Assembly (NCBI RefSeq): GCF_016862395.1
Contig: NZ_BOMW01000020.1
Coordinates: forward strand, 124,001 to 188,000
Reading direction: 5' to 3'
DNA: 64,000 bases
DNA from: Actinoplanes siamensis
Lineage (GTDB): Bacteria > Actinomycetota > Actinomycetes > Mycobacteriales > Micromonosporaceae
Part shown: positions 8,455 to 17,713 of the stretch, one piece after another
Layout of the letters: every line of letters begins with the position of its first letter
Position numbering within the stretch: position 1 is the first letter of the stretch
Notes under the pieces: model-generated
Told to the model about the DNA's origin: nothing
The model's database searches: none
The model's input: only the letters and a program-made list of their open reading frames with translations
Made by a program: the position numbers and the translations under genes

Positions 8455-10007
8455 CAGTCCTCCACACCGTCGTCCACCAGGGCAGGTGGCGTGTTCATGG
8501 GGGCGGGTTCAGGCGAGTGTTCGGCCTCGTTGGGTTCCTCGTTGGACCGCTCGTTAGAGGTCTCGTTAGACCCCTCGCCCTGAACAGCGAAGGTGTTACG
8601 ACCCACCAGCGGCAGCACCGAAGCCTGCTCGGCGGGCTCCGCGTCGGCGCCGGCTGCCACCGTCGCCTGACCGAGCAGCCGCTTACGCTCAGCCCGCGGA
8701 AGGCCCGTGAGCTCCCGAGCTGCCTCCCGCAGTTCGCTCGCCCGGCCTTTGATCGCGTCGGGTGGCGGCAGGGTGTCCGCGGTCACCGGTGGGACTGCAC
8801 GGCCGCCGGCCACCGGACGGAGAACCACCTCGTAGCCGCCGAGCCGGATCAGATCGCCGTCGTCCAGGTACGGGCGTAGGTGGCGGGCCTGGTCGATGGC
8901 GTCGCGCGGGGCGAGCGCGAAGTACACCTTGTTGCGGGCGTTGGCGTCGATCGCCTCGACCATCTCCCCGGACAGCTGGCCGAGGAACTGGTGGGCCAGC
9001 AGCCAGGAGACGTGCAGGCCGCGGGATTCGGCGAGGGCGTCGTCGATGCCGATCGGCAGGTGCAGGAAGTTGTGACACTCGTCCAGGACCACACTGGCGT
9101 CCGGCCGCTGGTCCTCGGGGATGCGGGCGCGGGCGGTGGTGGCCTGCCACAGTCCGGCCAGCAGCAGCGACCCGATCAGCCGGGCCCCGTCTTCCCCGAT
9201 CACGCCTTTGGGCAGGCGGGCGAGCAGGATGCCGCCATCGAGGATCTCGCCGAACGAGAAGGTGGTGGCCGGCGCCCCGAAAAGTTCCATCGCGAACGGA
9301 TGCGCGAGTACGAGCCGAAGGCGGGACAGCAGCGGCGCGGCGAGCCCGGCCCGCTGGCCGACCGAGAGGGCGTCGAATCCCTCCCAGAACTCGCCGAGGG
9401 TGTTGCCCTCCCAGGCGTTCAGGCCGCGGGTCACCGCCTTGACCCGGGCGGCGCGCCACTTGGCATCCGAAAGCAGCCGGGGCAGTTGCGGGAGGGTGGA
9501 GCCCTCGAGGTAGGCGAGAGTGAGCAGGCCGTGATAGCAGAGGTCGGCCTGGCGTGGCCCCCACCAGCGGGCGAACACCTTCGACATCACAGCGGTGACA
9601 TTGGCGGCCACATCATGCGGGGTCCCGCCGTGCACCCTCGGGTCCAGCAGGTTGATCGCCGGGGGTGCGTGCCGTTCGTCCGGGTCGATCAGGACGAGGC
9701 GGTCTCCGGCGTCGGCGGGCATCCGGTCCAGCAGGTCTCGGATGAGGTCGCCTTTGGCCGGGTCGAACGCGGCGACCCCGCGCCCGGCCTCGATGTCGTC
9801 GAGGATCAGCCGCATCAGCAGGGTGGTCTTGCCGGTGCCGGTCGGGCCGAGCACGTGCAGGTGATACCGGCAGTCCGCCAGCGAGATCCCGATCCTCGTG
9901 GGCGGGCCAGCGTTGGCGACTCCGATCACCTTGCCACCCAGTCCATGCCGCTGATCGAGCGGCACGAGCTGGAGCCGCCGCTCGTGGTTCGCCGCGGTGC
10001 TGGTCAC
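8436..10007 (-). CDS. VirD4/TraG-type coupling ATPase
   Basis: A 523-residue ATPase. Walker A is G-P-T-G-T-G-K-T (residues 54-61) and Walker B is V-V-L-D-E (306-310). In between lie F-D-P-A-K-G-D and I-N-L-L-D-P, typical of T4SS coupling proteins, which bring the DNA-relaxase complex to the secretion channel. There are no clear N-terminal membrane helices; the membrane protein encoded just upstream may supply the anchor. The GTG at 10005-10007 was chosen because it overlaps the upstream stop (GTGA); a GTG 12 bp earlier is possible. The C-terminal 80 residues are Glu/Asn/Ser-rich. Confidence 0.88.
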   Translation of the reverse strand: MTSTAANHERRLQLVPLDQRHGLGGKVIGVANAGPPTRIGISLADCRYHLHVLGPTGTGKTTLLMRLILDDIEAGRGVAAFDPAKGDLIRDLLDRMPADAGDRLVLIDPDERHAPPAINLLDPRVHGGTPHDVAANVTAVMSKVFARWWGPRQADLCYHGLLTLAYLEGSTLPQLPRLLSDAKWRAARVKAVTRGLNAWEGNTLGEFWEGFDALSVGQRAGLAAPLLSRLRLVLAHPFAMELFGAPATTFSFGEILDGGILLARLPKGVIGEDGARLIGSLLLAGLWQATTARARIPEDQRPDASVVLDECHNFLHLPIGIDDALAESRGLHVSWLLAHQFLGQLSGEMVEAIDANARNKVYFALAPRDAIDQARHLRPYLDDGDLIRLGGYEVVLRPVAGGRAVPPVTADTLPPPDAIKGRASELREAARELTGLPRAERKRLLGQATVAAGADAEPAEQASVLPLVGRNTFAVQGEGSNETSNERSNEEPNEAEHSPEPAPMNTPPALVDDGVEDWWTGTD

Positions 10008-11413
10008 GGTGCGCTCCACACGGTCGGCTCGCCGTCGTCGCGCCGGGGCTGCGGACGGGTCCGGGCAGTCCGGGGTTCGACGGCCGGTCCGGCGCGGAAG
10101 ACGTCGCGGCCACCGGGCCGCCGCCGCGACGCGGCAGCCGGAAGCCCGTGCACGGCCGGTTCGATCGGCAGCCCGGCCAGCGCCGCGACCTCATCCACCC
10201 CGGCAAGGCTCATCTGCTGCGGGCGCACCCACCGATCGGCCGCAGCAGCCGCGCCTCGGCGCAGGCGCCGCCGGCTGAAGTGCGCCGACAGCAGCCCGAA
10301 CCCGCCGGTGATCGCGGCAGCGGCCGAGCGCGCGGCCTCCTTCGTCGGGCCGCCGGCGGTGGCGAAGACGGCCACGAGGAAGTGCGGACCAGCCTGGTAC
10401 TTGAGCCGAGCCCGGCGGGCCAGCTCGGTCAGGTACAGATCGGTCACCGTGGTCCGAGGATGGCTCGCTCGGCTTGCATGGCTCGATGAGCCGGGCATGA
10501 ACACGCTGGCCACGCCCAGCAACGCCTTGCGCAGGCCGTCGGTGAGCAGGACGGCCAACCACAGGGTGCCGCTGGGGCGACGGGCGCGCTCCGGGTGGGT
10601 CATCGCCCGGTGCAGCACCCGCAGCCGGTAGGCGGGAGCGCGGCTGAGATGCACCTGGAGCAGCCCGCCGCCGGTACGCCCGGCTGCGGCGAGACCCTCG
10701 TACACCGCGCGGAGCTGGTCTTCGTCGGGCTGGGCGTTCGCCCAGGAGCGCGGTGTCGCGGTCGGCGGGTCCTCGACGAGGGGTAGCGAGTCGGGCTGGG
10801 TGGGCCGTAGCGCCACGGTGGTCGACGTCTCGGTGATCGCGACGCGCGGGGCGGCGGTTTCCTGGACACGGACGCCGGGCCAGGCGCTCTCCAGGTTGCG
10901 GCGCACGGCCGTCGCGGTGATGCCAGGTGAAAGCCAGAGGCCGCACCGCATGCCATGGGCGTCGGCGCGGACTTCCCACACCAGCCGCGCCGGGCGCAGC
11001 GACCACCGGCGAGGTGCGGGCAGCAGCGTGGCGAGCAGCCGCCACAGCCCGACGGTGGCGGCCGGGCTCGCGGACACCGGCGGGATGATCTCCAGCCACC
11101 GCGCCGTGCGGACGTGTGTGCGCCACACCCGGCGCTTCCACGCTCGCCACGCCACCCTGAGCGCGATGAGGACGGCGATGCCGGCCGCCCAGAGCGGCCA
11201 CCCGTCGCGCAGGCTGTGCCACAACACTTCGGGGGCGTTCTGGCCCCAGGTGCCGCACAACAGCTCGCCGATCACCGAGCCGGGGATGCCGTTCTGGCCC
11301 GGGACGCAGCCGAGTGGGGACGGCTGCGGGGACGGGGACGACGCCGGGGACGACGGTCCCAGCAGCGGAGACGACATCGTGATGAGCGGGGACGACAGAG
11401 CGGACAAGATCAT
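10004..11413 (-). CDS. Conjugation-associated membrane protein
   Basis: A 469-residue protein with one clear membrane helix (about residues 72-92) after a Ser/Pro-rich N-terminus. A long cytoplasmic part of mixed alpha/beta character follows. It lies between the VirB4- and VirD4-like genes and overlaps the latter by 4 bp. That position and topology match the conserved unknown membrane protein found beside the coupling ATPase in actinobacterial T4SS-type elements. A role in anchoring or regulating the coupling protein is inference. ATG with GGAGA upstream. Confidence 0.75.
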   Translation of the reverse strand: MILSALSSPLITMSSPLLGPSSPASSPSPQPSPLGCVPGQNGIPGSVIGELLCGTWGQNAPEVLWHSLRDGWPLWAAGIAVLIALRVAWRAWKRRVWRTHVRTARWLEIIPPVSASPAATVGLWRLLATLLPAPRRWSLRPARLVWEVRADAHGMRCGLWLSPGITATAVRRNLESAWPGVRVQETAAPRVAITETSTTVALRPTQPDSLPLVEDPPTATPRSWANAQPDEDQLRAVYEGLAAAGRTGGGLLQVHLSRAPAYRLRVLHRAMTHPERARRPSGTLWLAVLLTDGLRKALLGVASVFMPGSSSHASRASHPRTTVTDLYLTELARRARLKYQAGPHFLVAVFATAGGPTKEAARSAAAAITGGFGLLSAHFSRRRLRRGAAAAADRWVRPQQMSLAGVDEVAALAGLPIEPAVHGLPAAASRRRPGGRDVFRAGPAVEPRTARTRPQPRRDDGEPTVWSAP

Positions 11414-11440
11414 GGCGGGTCTCCGATCCGGGAGAAGGGA

Positions 11441-13189
11441 TCAGCGGCGCGGCGCGGCCGGGCCGGTGACGACCAGGTCGTGTTCGACGTCGTCAGAGGC
11501 GATGCTGTGGAACGCCACCCGCGACGCCCCAGCCGCGAGCAGGGCATCGCCGCGTTGGCAGGACAGCAGGAATGCGCGTTCGCCGCTGGTAAGCCCGAAT
11601 GCCTCGGTGACCGCGTCGATGGCCTGCGGCGCCTGCCGCAGCAGCACCTGCGTGGCCGCGTTCGAGACGACCGCCCGGCCCACCTCGGTCGAAAGGACAT
11701 CGGCAGCGTCCTGGGTGATCACGCCGAGCCCTGCCTCGTACTTGCGGGCCGACTTCGCCAGCCGGAACAGGAACTGCGCCCCGAGGCCCGCGCGCAGCAT
11801 CAGCCACGCCTCATCCACCAGGACGAGACGCCTGCGTCGGGCACCGGCCTGGTGGGAGGTGCTGACGGTGCGCCAGATCGCGTCCAGGATCAGCAGCGTC
11901 CCGACCGGCTTCAGCTCCTCCGGCAGGTCCTTGATCGCGTACACGACCAGGTGCCCGGCGGCGGCCGTGCTGGTCGGGCCGTCGAACAGGCCCTTGAACG
12001 ACCCGGCAACGTACGGGTAGAGCCGGGCGGCCAACACGCGGCCCGCCTCGCCGGACTCGTCCAAGGCGGCGACGACGTCGGCCAGCAGCGGCGCGGGCCG
12101 CCGCCACGTACGCGGATCGGACGTGATGCCCTTCGCCCGGTACGCGGCCAACACCGCAACGTCGAGGGCGGCGGCCTCCTCCGGCGACACCCCGGCCCCA
12201 CCGGTCAGCACCGCAACGAAGGTCTGCATGAACAGCGCCCGGCGTACGAGCGCGTCCTCGCCGTCGCCTGCCGACAGATCAAGAGGGTTGATCCGCACGC
12301 CAGGGACGCCGGGCCGGATGATCGTCCCTCCGACCGCGTCAGCCAGGCGCACATATTCGTCTTCCGGGTCAATGACGAACGCCTCGACGCCCTGGTAGAG
12401 GTTGCGCAGCAGGTCGAGTTTGGCCAGGTAGGACTTGCCTTCACCGGACCGGGCGAGGATGACGGAGTTGTAGTTCGGCTGGGCCCACCGGTCCCAGACC
12501 ACCACGCCGGGCGAGTGCAGGTTCAGCCCGTACAGCACGCCTTCGCCGGTGGTGCTGGGCAGGTCGGGGCTGGTGAACGGGAACGCGGCGGCGAGCGCGT
12601 CGGTGTCGAAGATCCGCGTCACGCCGAGGGCGTCGAAGGCGAGGGGCAGGCCGGTGATCCAGCCCTGTAGCTGCCGCCAGGTGGCCGGAGCCACATCCAG
12701 CAGCAGCGACGCGGCCAGGGCGCGGACCTCGGTCGCCCGGTCCGTGAGCTCCGGTTCGCTGTCGGCGTGCACCGTCAGGTAGAGACCGAGGCGGAACAGG
12801 CGGGCTTCGCCTCGGGCCAGCCGGGAGGCCAACTCGGCGGCGTCAGCCGCGGCCGCGTCCAGCTCCGGATCGTCGAGGCGGCCCTTGGTGGCGTCCTGCC
12901 GGCGCGATGCCTCGAACCGCGAGCGCTGCTTGCGCAAACGCTGGGAGGCGATGACCGGCGGGACGGGTTCGATGTGCAGCGAGACATCGACGCGGCCGGG
13001 GTAGGACAGCAGCGGCTCGAGCCAGCCGGGACCGATCTCGGCCGGGTAGCCGGTCACGGCCAAGGTGGCGGTGTAGCCGTCCCCGACCCGTACGGATCGT
13101 CCCCCGACCTCGACCGCGTCCGGGCTGCCGGGGACGACCGTCCCCGGCTCGGGGACGGCGCCGGGACGGCGACGCGACAAGAAGTTCAA
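11441..13189 (-). CDS. VirB4/TraC-type T4SS ATPase
   Basis: A 582-residue protein. Walker A is A-R-S-G-E-G-K-S (residues 246-253), followed by V-I-D-P-E-D-E-Y (about 272-279). Walker B is L-V-L-V-D-E-A-W (454-462), and there is an I-T-Q-D motif near 488. These are the hallmarks of VirB4 ATPases, which energise pilus assembly and substrate transfer. The N-terminal 200 residues correspond to the family's membrane-proximal domain. Its ATG overlaps the stop of the PrgI gene (ATGA at 13186-13189). It is the most diagnostic gene for calling this operon a type IV secretion apparatus. Confidence 0.93.
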   Translation of the reverse strand: MNFLSRRRPGAVPEPGTVVPGSPDAVEVGGRSVRVGDGYTATLAVTGYPAEIGPGWLEPLLSYPGRVDVSLHIEPVPPVIASQRLRKQRSRFEASRRQDATKGRLDDPELDAAAADAAELASRLARGEARLFRLGLYLTVHADSEPELTDRATEVRALAASLLLDVAPATWRQLQGWITGLPLAFDALGVTRIFDTDALAAAFPFTSPDLPSTTGEGVLYGLNLHSPGVVVWDRWAQPNYNSVILARSGEGKSYLAKLDLLRNLYQGVEAFVIDPEDEYVRLADAVGGTIIRPGVPGVRINPLDLSAGDGEDALVRRALFMQTFVAVLTGGAGVSPEEAAALDVAVLAAYRAKGITSDPRTWRRPAPLLADVVAALDESGEAGRVLAARLYPYVAGSFKGLFDGPTSTAAAGHLVVYAIKDLPEELKPVGTLLILDAIWRTVSTSHQAGARRRRLVLVDEAWLMLRAGLGAQFLFRLAKSARKYEAGLGVITQDAADVLSTEVGRAVVSNAATQVLLRQAPQAIDAVTEAFGLTSGERAFLLSCQRGDALLAAGASRVAFHSIASDDVEHDLVVTGPAAPRR

Positions 13190-14124
13190 AGCTGCTCGCT
13201 TTCATCGAAGTCGGCACCCGGCCGGTGGACAGCCGGGCCGAGGGCGGCGGACGGGTTGAGGGCACCGGCCAGCACCGCGGCGGTGTCCTCGGGGCCGAGT
13301 TCTCGGGCGGCGACCTCGCAGCCGGACAGCGCCCGGACCGCCTCGGCGGCTTGGTGGACGGTGTGGCCGGGGCTGCGGGTGCTGCGCACGGCGACGGTGA
13401 CCTGCCGGTGCAGCAGCTCCCACCGGGCGGCGAGGTCGTCGAGGAACGCGGCGTGCGCGCGGGCGGCCTCCTCCAGGGCCGGGTGCGGCAGGCCAGGCGC
13501 GTCGGCGCGGAGCCGATCGGCGAGATGGGTCAGGTCCACCCGCTGAGCCTGGACGTGGACTTGGGTGGGTCCGTCGAGGCTGTGCAGCCAGCGGGCGAAC
13601 GCGGCGACCAGGCCGTTCTGCTCGGCGGCCGTGCGCAGCCCGAACGCCACCGTCGAAGCCGTGACCAGGCGGGTTGTGCCGTCCGGGCCGAGGTCGATCA
13701 GGCCATCGTCGGTGATGCCTCGGGCCGGAAGTTGTAGCGGTGCGGGAAGCGGGAGCCGGTCGCCCGGCCCGGCCGTAGTGGCAACCCAGGCGGGGGCCGG
13801 GGTGATCGGGCCGTCGGCCGGGACGAGCCGGTGCGGTGCCCGGCGGTGCCGGACCGCGTTGAGTAGCCACCGGTCGAGGCTGATGCCGTCGCGGCGGCCG
13901 ACGGCCAGGAAAAACGCCGCTCCAGCGATCGGGACCGCGCCCACGAGGAACAGCCACGGAGGGACCAGCGTGGCCACGGCAGTCCAGGCGGCGTAGAGCA
14001 GCAGGCCGGTGAGGGTCAGGATGACCAACTGGTGCCAGGTGAGGCCAAACGCGACCCGATCTTCGCGTTCGACGTCAGCGGGGATACGGGCGCGCATCGG
14101 CGGCTCGTCGCTATGGCGGCTCAC
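13186..14124 (-). CDS. PrgI-family membrane protein (VirB3-like position)
   Basis: A 312-residue protein. The N-terminus (R-A-R-I-P-A-D-V-E-R-E-D-R-V-A-F-G-L-T) and two membrane helices at about 30-75 match the PrgI family, which in Gram-positive T4SS operons takes the place of VirB3 beside VirB4. The C-terminal 200 residues are soluble and Ala/Arg-rich. The GTG start overlaps the preceding stop (GTGA) and follows a strong GAGGAGGT. Its position between the TrbL-like and VirB4 genes supports the assignment. Confidence 0.85.
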   Translation of the reverse strand: MSRHSDEPPMRARIPADVEREDRVAFGLTWHQLVILTLTGLLLYAAWTAVATLVPPWLFLVGAVPIAGAAFFLAVGRRDGISLDRWLLNAVRHRRAPHRLVPADGPITPAPAWVATTAGPGDRLPLPAPLQLPARGITDDGLIDLGPDGTTRLVTASTVAFGLRTAAEQNGLVAAFARWLHSLDGPTQVHVQAQRVDLTHLADRLRADAPGLPHPALEEAARAHAAFLDDLAARWELLHRQVTVAVRSTRSPGHTVHQAAEAVRALSGCEVAARELGPEDTAAVLAGALNPSAALGPAVHRPGADFDESEQL

Positions 14125-16157
14125 GATTTACCTCCTCGGGGACGGCGCCGCACCGGCGGCGGGGACGGCGGGGACGACTCCGTCCCGGTGTCTCTGGCCT
14201 GCGAACTCGGCGGCGGCGCAGCGGGACGGAAAACGGGGGTGGTGGTGCCGCGCGCCGCGGGTCGCGGGGGCGGCTGCGTCGCCGAGGCGGGCGGCGGTGT
14301 CGACGCCGCGCCGGTGGCCGGAGGGGCCTGCCGCCGTGAGCTGGTGGAGCGGCCGGGACTCGGCGTGGCCGGCGGTTCGGCGGCTCGCCGTGCCGCGGTC
14401 GGCCGCTGTGTGGGTGCCTTCTTCGTCGTTGCTGGGTCTGCCGCCGGTTTCGAGGTGTTCGGCGGGCTCGGCCGCGCGGCCGGCGCGTTGGAGAACACGG
14501 GTGTGACCGGGGCCGGAGGCCGACGCGGCGCCGTCTGCTTTGTCGCAGAGGAAAACGTTGCCGCAGGTGGCGGCCCACTCGGCGACGGGCTCGACGGCGG
14601 CGGACTGCTGTTGCTGAATGCCGGGTTTCCGGCTGGCGTGCTCGGCCGGGCAGTGCTCGGGCCCGGCGTGGGCGGATGGGAGAACGACGCGGCCGGAGCA
14701 GGACCGGACGGAGCCGGGCTGGGCGTAGCAGGCGGCGCCAGGGTGCTGAACATGGGCGGCCCGTTGACCCCTGCCGGTGCCGGTAGCGGGGTCTGGGCGG
14801 CCGGAGCGTGGCTGAACTGGACGGGGGCGGCCGTCCCCGGTCGTGACCTGGCCGGGGACGGTGCTACTCGGCGGGTGGGGACGGGCCGGGTCGTCGTCCC
14901 CGCCCTGGCAGTGCTCGTGGCGGCCCGGCTCGATGGGGCGTTGCGGCCCACGCCGAGCAGCCCGGCGGCAGCGCCGAGGGTCTTGAAGGTGATGTATGCC
15001 TGAAGGAGCTGCCCGAGTAGCCCTCGGCCCTGGCTTTGCAGCCCGATCGGGGCGAGGACGAACTGTTTCATCAGGCCGGGCAGCTTGATCAGCAGCCACA
15101 GCATCGTGATGCAGACCAGGACTCCGAGCAGGCCCTGCGTGCTGGCCGGGATACCCAGCACCTTCATACCTGTCGGGGTCAGGAACACCTTGACCGTGGC
15201 GAGCACGATCGCGGCCTGGCCGACCTGCAGGCCCGCGCACGCGCCGACGGCTCGCCACCAGGTGTAAGCGATGCCTTCGGTCTGCGGTGTGGCGTGCAGG
15301 ACCAGCACGATCGGACCGATGCCGACCAGCACGATGAACACGCCGACCCGACCCACGAAGGTGATCAGTGCGACGATGCCCAGCGCGGCGGCGGCGATCC
15401 CGAGCAGCCCGAACATGATGTTGACCGCGGAGCCGGTCAGCGCCGACATCAGGTATTCGCCTATCGCGTCAGCGGCGGCCTGCGGGTCGACGCCTTCGCC
15501 CATCACGCCGACGGTCAGCGCGTTGGCGACCTCGATGATCTTTTCGCAGATGATCAGGCTCAGGTTTGAGAGCAGGGCGCCGGCGGCGACCCGAGGTGCG
15601 ATCTCCTTGAGTCCGTACTGGGTTTGCACGGTCTCGCGCGACATGACGATGAAGCAGCCGGCCAGCACGAGTAGCCCGTAGAGGGCGTTGGCGGTAACCA
15701 TGCTCGTGGTCCACACCGCCCTTACCGCCGGATTGCTGGTGAGGTCGGGCGTGGACAGCACGGTCGAGCCGAGCGCCTTCAGGACCGGGTCGATGGTCTT
15801 CTTGGCGACCCAGATCAGGAAGTCGTTGATCGCCTTGCGGATCTGCCCGGGGATGTCGAACAGCCCCGGATCGTCATCGTCCCCGCTGCCCGGAGTCGGG
15901 GACGGCTGTGGGGACGGCTGTGGCATTTGCGGGGACGACGGCGTGGTGGGACTCGGTCCGTTCGGCGGAGGCGTCGGAATCGGGGACGGCGTGTTCGCCG
16001 CAGGGGACGGCGCCGGGGACGAGGTTCCCGGCGCCGGAGCGGGAACCGGGGACGGGTCCGCCCACGCCGCCTCCGCGGCGACCAGCCCGACGAGCATTGC
16101 GGCGACGAACACGAGCGCGGTCCCGATGAGGCGGCGGACGGTGCGGTGGCGGGCCAT
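14121..16157 (-). CDS. TrbL/VirB6-like polytopic membrane protein with long proline-rich tail
   Basis: A 678-residue protein. A signal/anchor segment (about 10-30, ending A-W-A-D-P) is followed by a Pro/Ser linker. An amphipathic helix bundle and at least six membrane helices occupy about 140-390, the arrangement of TrbL/VirB6 channel components. The last 270 residues are extraordinarily rich in Pro, Ala, Ser and Thr and probably disordered. The ATG at 16155-16157 overlaps the pilin-gene stop (ATGA). The tail could span peptidoglycan or act as an interaction surface; both are inference. Confidence 0.82.
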   Translation of the reverse strand: MARHRTVRRLIGTALVFVAAMLVGLVAAEAAWADPSPVPAPAPGTSSPAPSPAANTPSPIPTPPPNGPSPTTPSSPQMPQPSPQPSPTPGSGDDDDPGLFDIPGQIRKAINDFLIWVAKKTIDPVLKALGSTVLSTPDLTSNPAVRAVWTTSMVTANALYGLLVLAGCFIVMSRETVQTQYGLKEIAPRVAAGALLSNLSLIICEKIIEVANALTVGVMGEGVDPQAAADAIGEYLMSALTGSAVNIMFGLLGIAAAALGIVALITFVGRVGVFIVLVGIGPIVLVLHATPQTEGIAYTWWRAVGACAGLQVGQAAIVLATVKVFLTPTGMKVLGIPASTQGLLGVLVCITMLWLLIKLPGLMKQFVLAPIGLQSQGRGLLGQLLQAYITFKTLGAAAGLLGVGRNAPSSRAATSTARAGTTTRPVPTRRVAPSPARSRPGTAAPVQFSHAPAAQTPLPAPAGVNGPPMFSTLAPPATPSPAPSGPAPAASFSHPPTPGPSTARPSTPAGNPAFSNSSPPPSSPSPSGPPPAATFSSATKQTAPRRPPAPVTPVFSNAPAARPSPPNTSKPAADPATTKKAPTQRPTAARRAAEPPATPSPGRSTSSRRQAPPATGAASTPPPASATQPPPRPAARGTTTPVFRPAAPPPSSQARDTGTESSPPSPPPVRRRPRGGKS

Positions 16158-16564
16158 CAGTTGGTCCACGCCGCGATGATCGTGAGCAGCAGCGGGACCA
16201 GCAGCGCTCCGACATAGCCGATAGCAGCGCTACGGAACGCCGTTTTGCCCTTCTCCACCTCGCCCGGCTCGCCGCTGGTGTAACGAAGGAAGCCAACGGT
16301 CAGGCACAACGAGGCATAGGCGCCGAGAAACCCCATCATCCATACGCGGACGTTGATGAGCACCGCGCCGATCGAGTCGGCAGCGAGCACCGTGTCGGCC
16401 GGCACGGCGGCGAAGGCCGCCTCCGGCGCCGCACCGAGTAGCAGAACCGCGGCGGCGATGGCGGCGGCACCGAGGAGCCGGACGGCACGAGTGAGCTGGT
16501 GGCGGCGGTCGCCGGTGGGGCGGCGCGGCGGCGGAATGGGCTGTTTCAGAGGGTGGCGGTTCAT
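16157..16564 (-). CDS. VirB2/TrbC-like pilin-type membrane protein
   Basis: A 135-residue protein. A basic N-terminus is followed by a long signal-like hydrophobic segment (about 28-52, ending F-A-A). Two membrane helices then follow (about 65-92 and 112-133), separated by a polar loop that contains Y-T-S-G-E-P-G-E-V-E-K-G-K. This is the layout of VirB2/TrbC pilins. The ATG was chosen because GGAGGTG precedes it; longer in-frame starts have no ribosome-binding site. It is the first gene of the transfer operon, about 210 bp downstream of the promoter-like element at 16775-16805. Confidence 0.82.
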   Translation of the reverse strand: MNRHPLKQPIPPPRRPTGDRRHQLTRAVRLLGAAAIAAAVLLLGAAPEAAFAAVPADTVLAADSIGAVLINVRVWMMGFLGAYASLCLTVGFLRYTSGEPGEVEKGKTAFRSAAIGYVGALLVPLLLTIIAAWTN

Positions 16565-16774
16565 CAGACGTGGGCACCTCCGGGTGGCCCGGACCCCGGC
16601 GTCAGAGCGCGCGGGGTCCGGGGCGGCACGGATGAAGGGATGCGGTGAATCCCGGTGCGACCGGCGCGGATGGCCGTCCTCCTCATCAGGGAAGGGGCGA
16701 GCCGTCACGGGTTGTCAGCGCCGTCAGCGGGGCCGGTCGAGCGGGGTCACCAGGTGCGGAAAAGTCCCGCACTA

Positions 16775-16805
16775 AGAGATACAGATTTCGGCGTTGTTTT
16801 CGACA
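16775..16805 (-). promoter_or_regulatory. Promoter-like element A, upstream of the transfer operon
   Basis: Reading toward the transfer operon (minus strand) it is TGTCGAAAAC, three variable bases, then GCCGAAATCTGTATCTCT. The same 31-bp element, 28 of 31 identical, lies at 18267-18297 on the plus strand facing the methyltransferase operon. Two near-identical copies before two divergent operons suggest a shared promoter or operator. A TATCTC hexamer 18 bp after TGTCGA is a candidate -10/-35 pair. Confidence 0.65.
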
Positions 16806-16826
16806 AGCCGCAGGTCAGCTCCGGTG

Positions 16827-17630
16827 CTAGAAGTCCGCGCGCAGGGTCATGGTCGCTTCGGCGATGACCTCCGCGTCCGGGTCCGACAGCAGCCCGGCAC
16901 GCAGGGCCGCCACGAGCAGGCCCTCAGCGCGGTCCCGCGCCTTGTAGATCGCCTTGGCCCCCTTGCTGAGGCTCTCGGCGTACTCGGCGACCGACGTCCC
17001 GGCCAACCGGGTCGCGCCGATCAGCTCCGCGTCGGCGGCGGTGATCACCCCGGCCGTGACCGCACGGGCCAGGACAACGTCGGGGTGCCCGGCTCCCGGC
17101 CACAGCGCCATGGTGTCGAGGTGATCGGTCTCCCGGCGCGGCTCGCTGGCCCGCAGCTCGGCACGGGCGGTGGTGATAGCGGCACTGAGCAGGCGCTGCA
17201 CCACCCGGGCACCGGACGGGCTGACCGTGCGCAGCGCGGCGACGAAGCCGGTCAGCAGCTCGGCCTGCACGTCACCGGAGTAGTGGCGCAGCCGGTAGGC
17301 GGCCTGCCGCAGGCCCGGCAGCGCCACCCCGACCGCGCCGACCACCCAGGCCGAGCCGTCGGTACGGGCGCCCTCGATCAGCAGCCGCCACACCTGGTCA
17401 CTGGTGGTGTGGCCGCACGACGGGTGCATCAGTATCGAGGCCAGCTCCGACAGCACGATCCGGCGACGCGGCAGGCCACCGCCGAGCGCCGCGCCGTCCA
17501 CCGACAGCGGCTCCGGGCCCGTGGTGAGCAGGCGCAGCGCCGTCGCAGCTACGTCGAAGGGTTGCTCACCGAGCACCAGACGCGGAGCATCCGCGCCGGC
17601 GGGCACGGCGGAACGAACAGACTTGGACAT
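16827..17630 (-). CDS. Possible helix-turn-helix regulator or iteron-binding protein
   Basis: A 267-residue protein, basic and highly helical. Residues about 195-245 (L-I-G-A-T-R-L-A-G-T-S-V-A-E-Y-A, then K-A-I-Y-K-A-R-D-R-A-E) resemble a sigma-70 region-4-type helix-turn-helix. A C-G-H-T-T-S-D-Q-V-W motif near 72-82 is also seen in hypothetical proteins of actinomycete elements. It lies directly beside an array of GATCTTGTTCAAC repeats (17714-18213) that covers its own upstream region. It is therefore the best candidate for the repeat-binding factor. The DNA-binding role is inference. Confidence 0.6.
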   Translation of the reverse strand: MSKSVRSAVPAGADAPRLVLGEQPFDVAATALRLLTTGPEPLSVDGAALGGGLPRRRIVLSELASILMHPSCGHTTSDQVWRLLIEGARTDGSAWVVGAVGVALPGLRQAAYRLRHYSGDVQAELLTGFVAALRTVSPSGARVVQRLLSAAITTARAELRASEPRRETDHLDTMALWPGAGHPDVVLARAVTAGVITAADAELIGATRLAGTSVAEYAESLSKGAKAIYKARDRAEGLLVAALRAGLLSDPDAEVIAEATMTLRADF

Positions 17631-17713
17631 CAGGATTCCCCCGAGAGGTGGGTGGCGAGTGCCCGGCGGCTCGCTGGCCGCCCGGCGGGAACGACACCCA
17701 TCCCGCCACTCGG

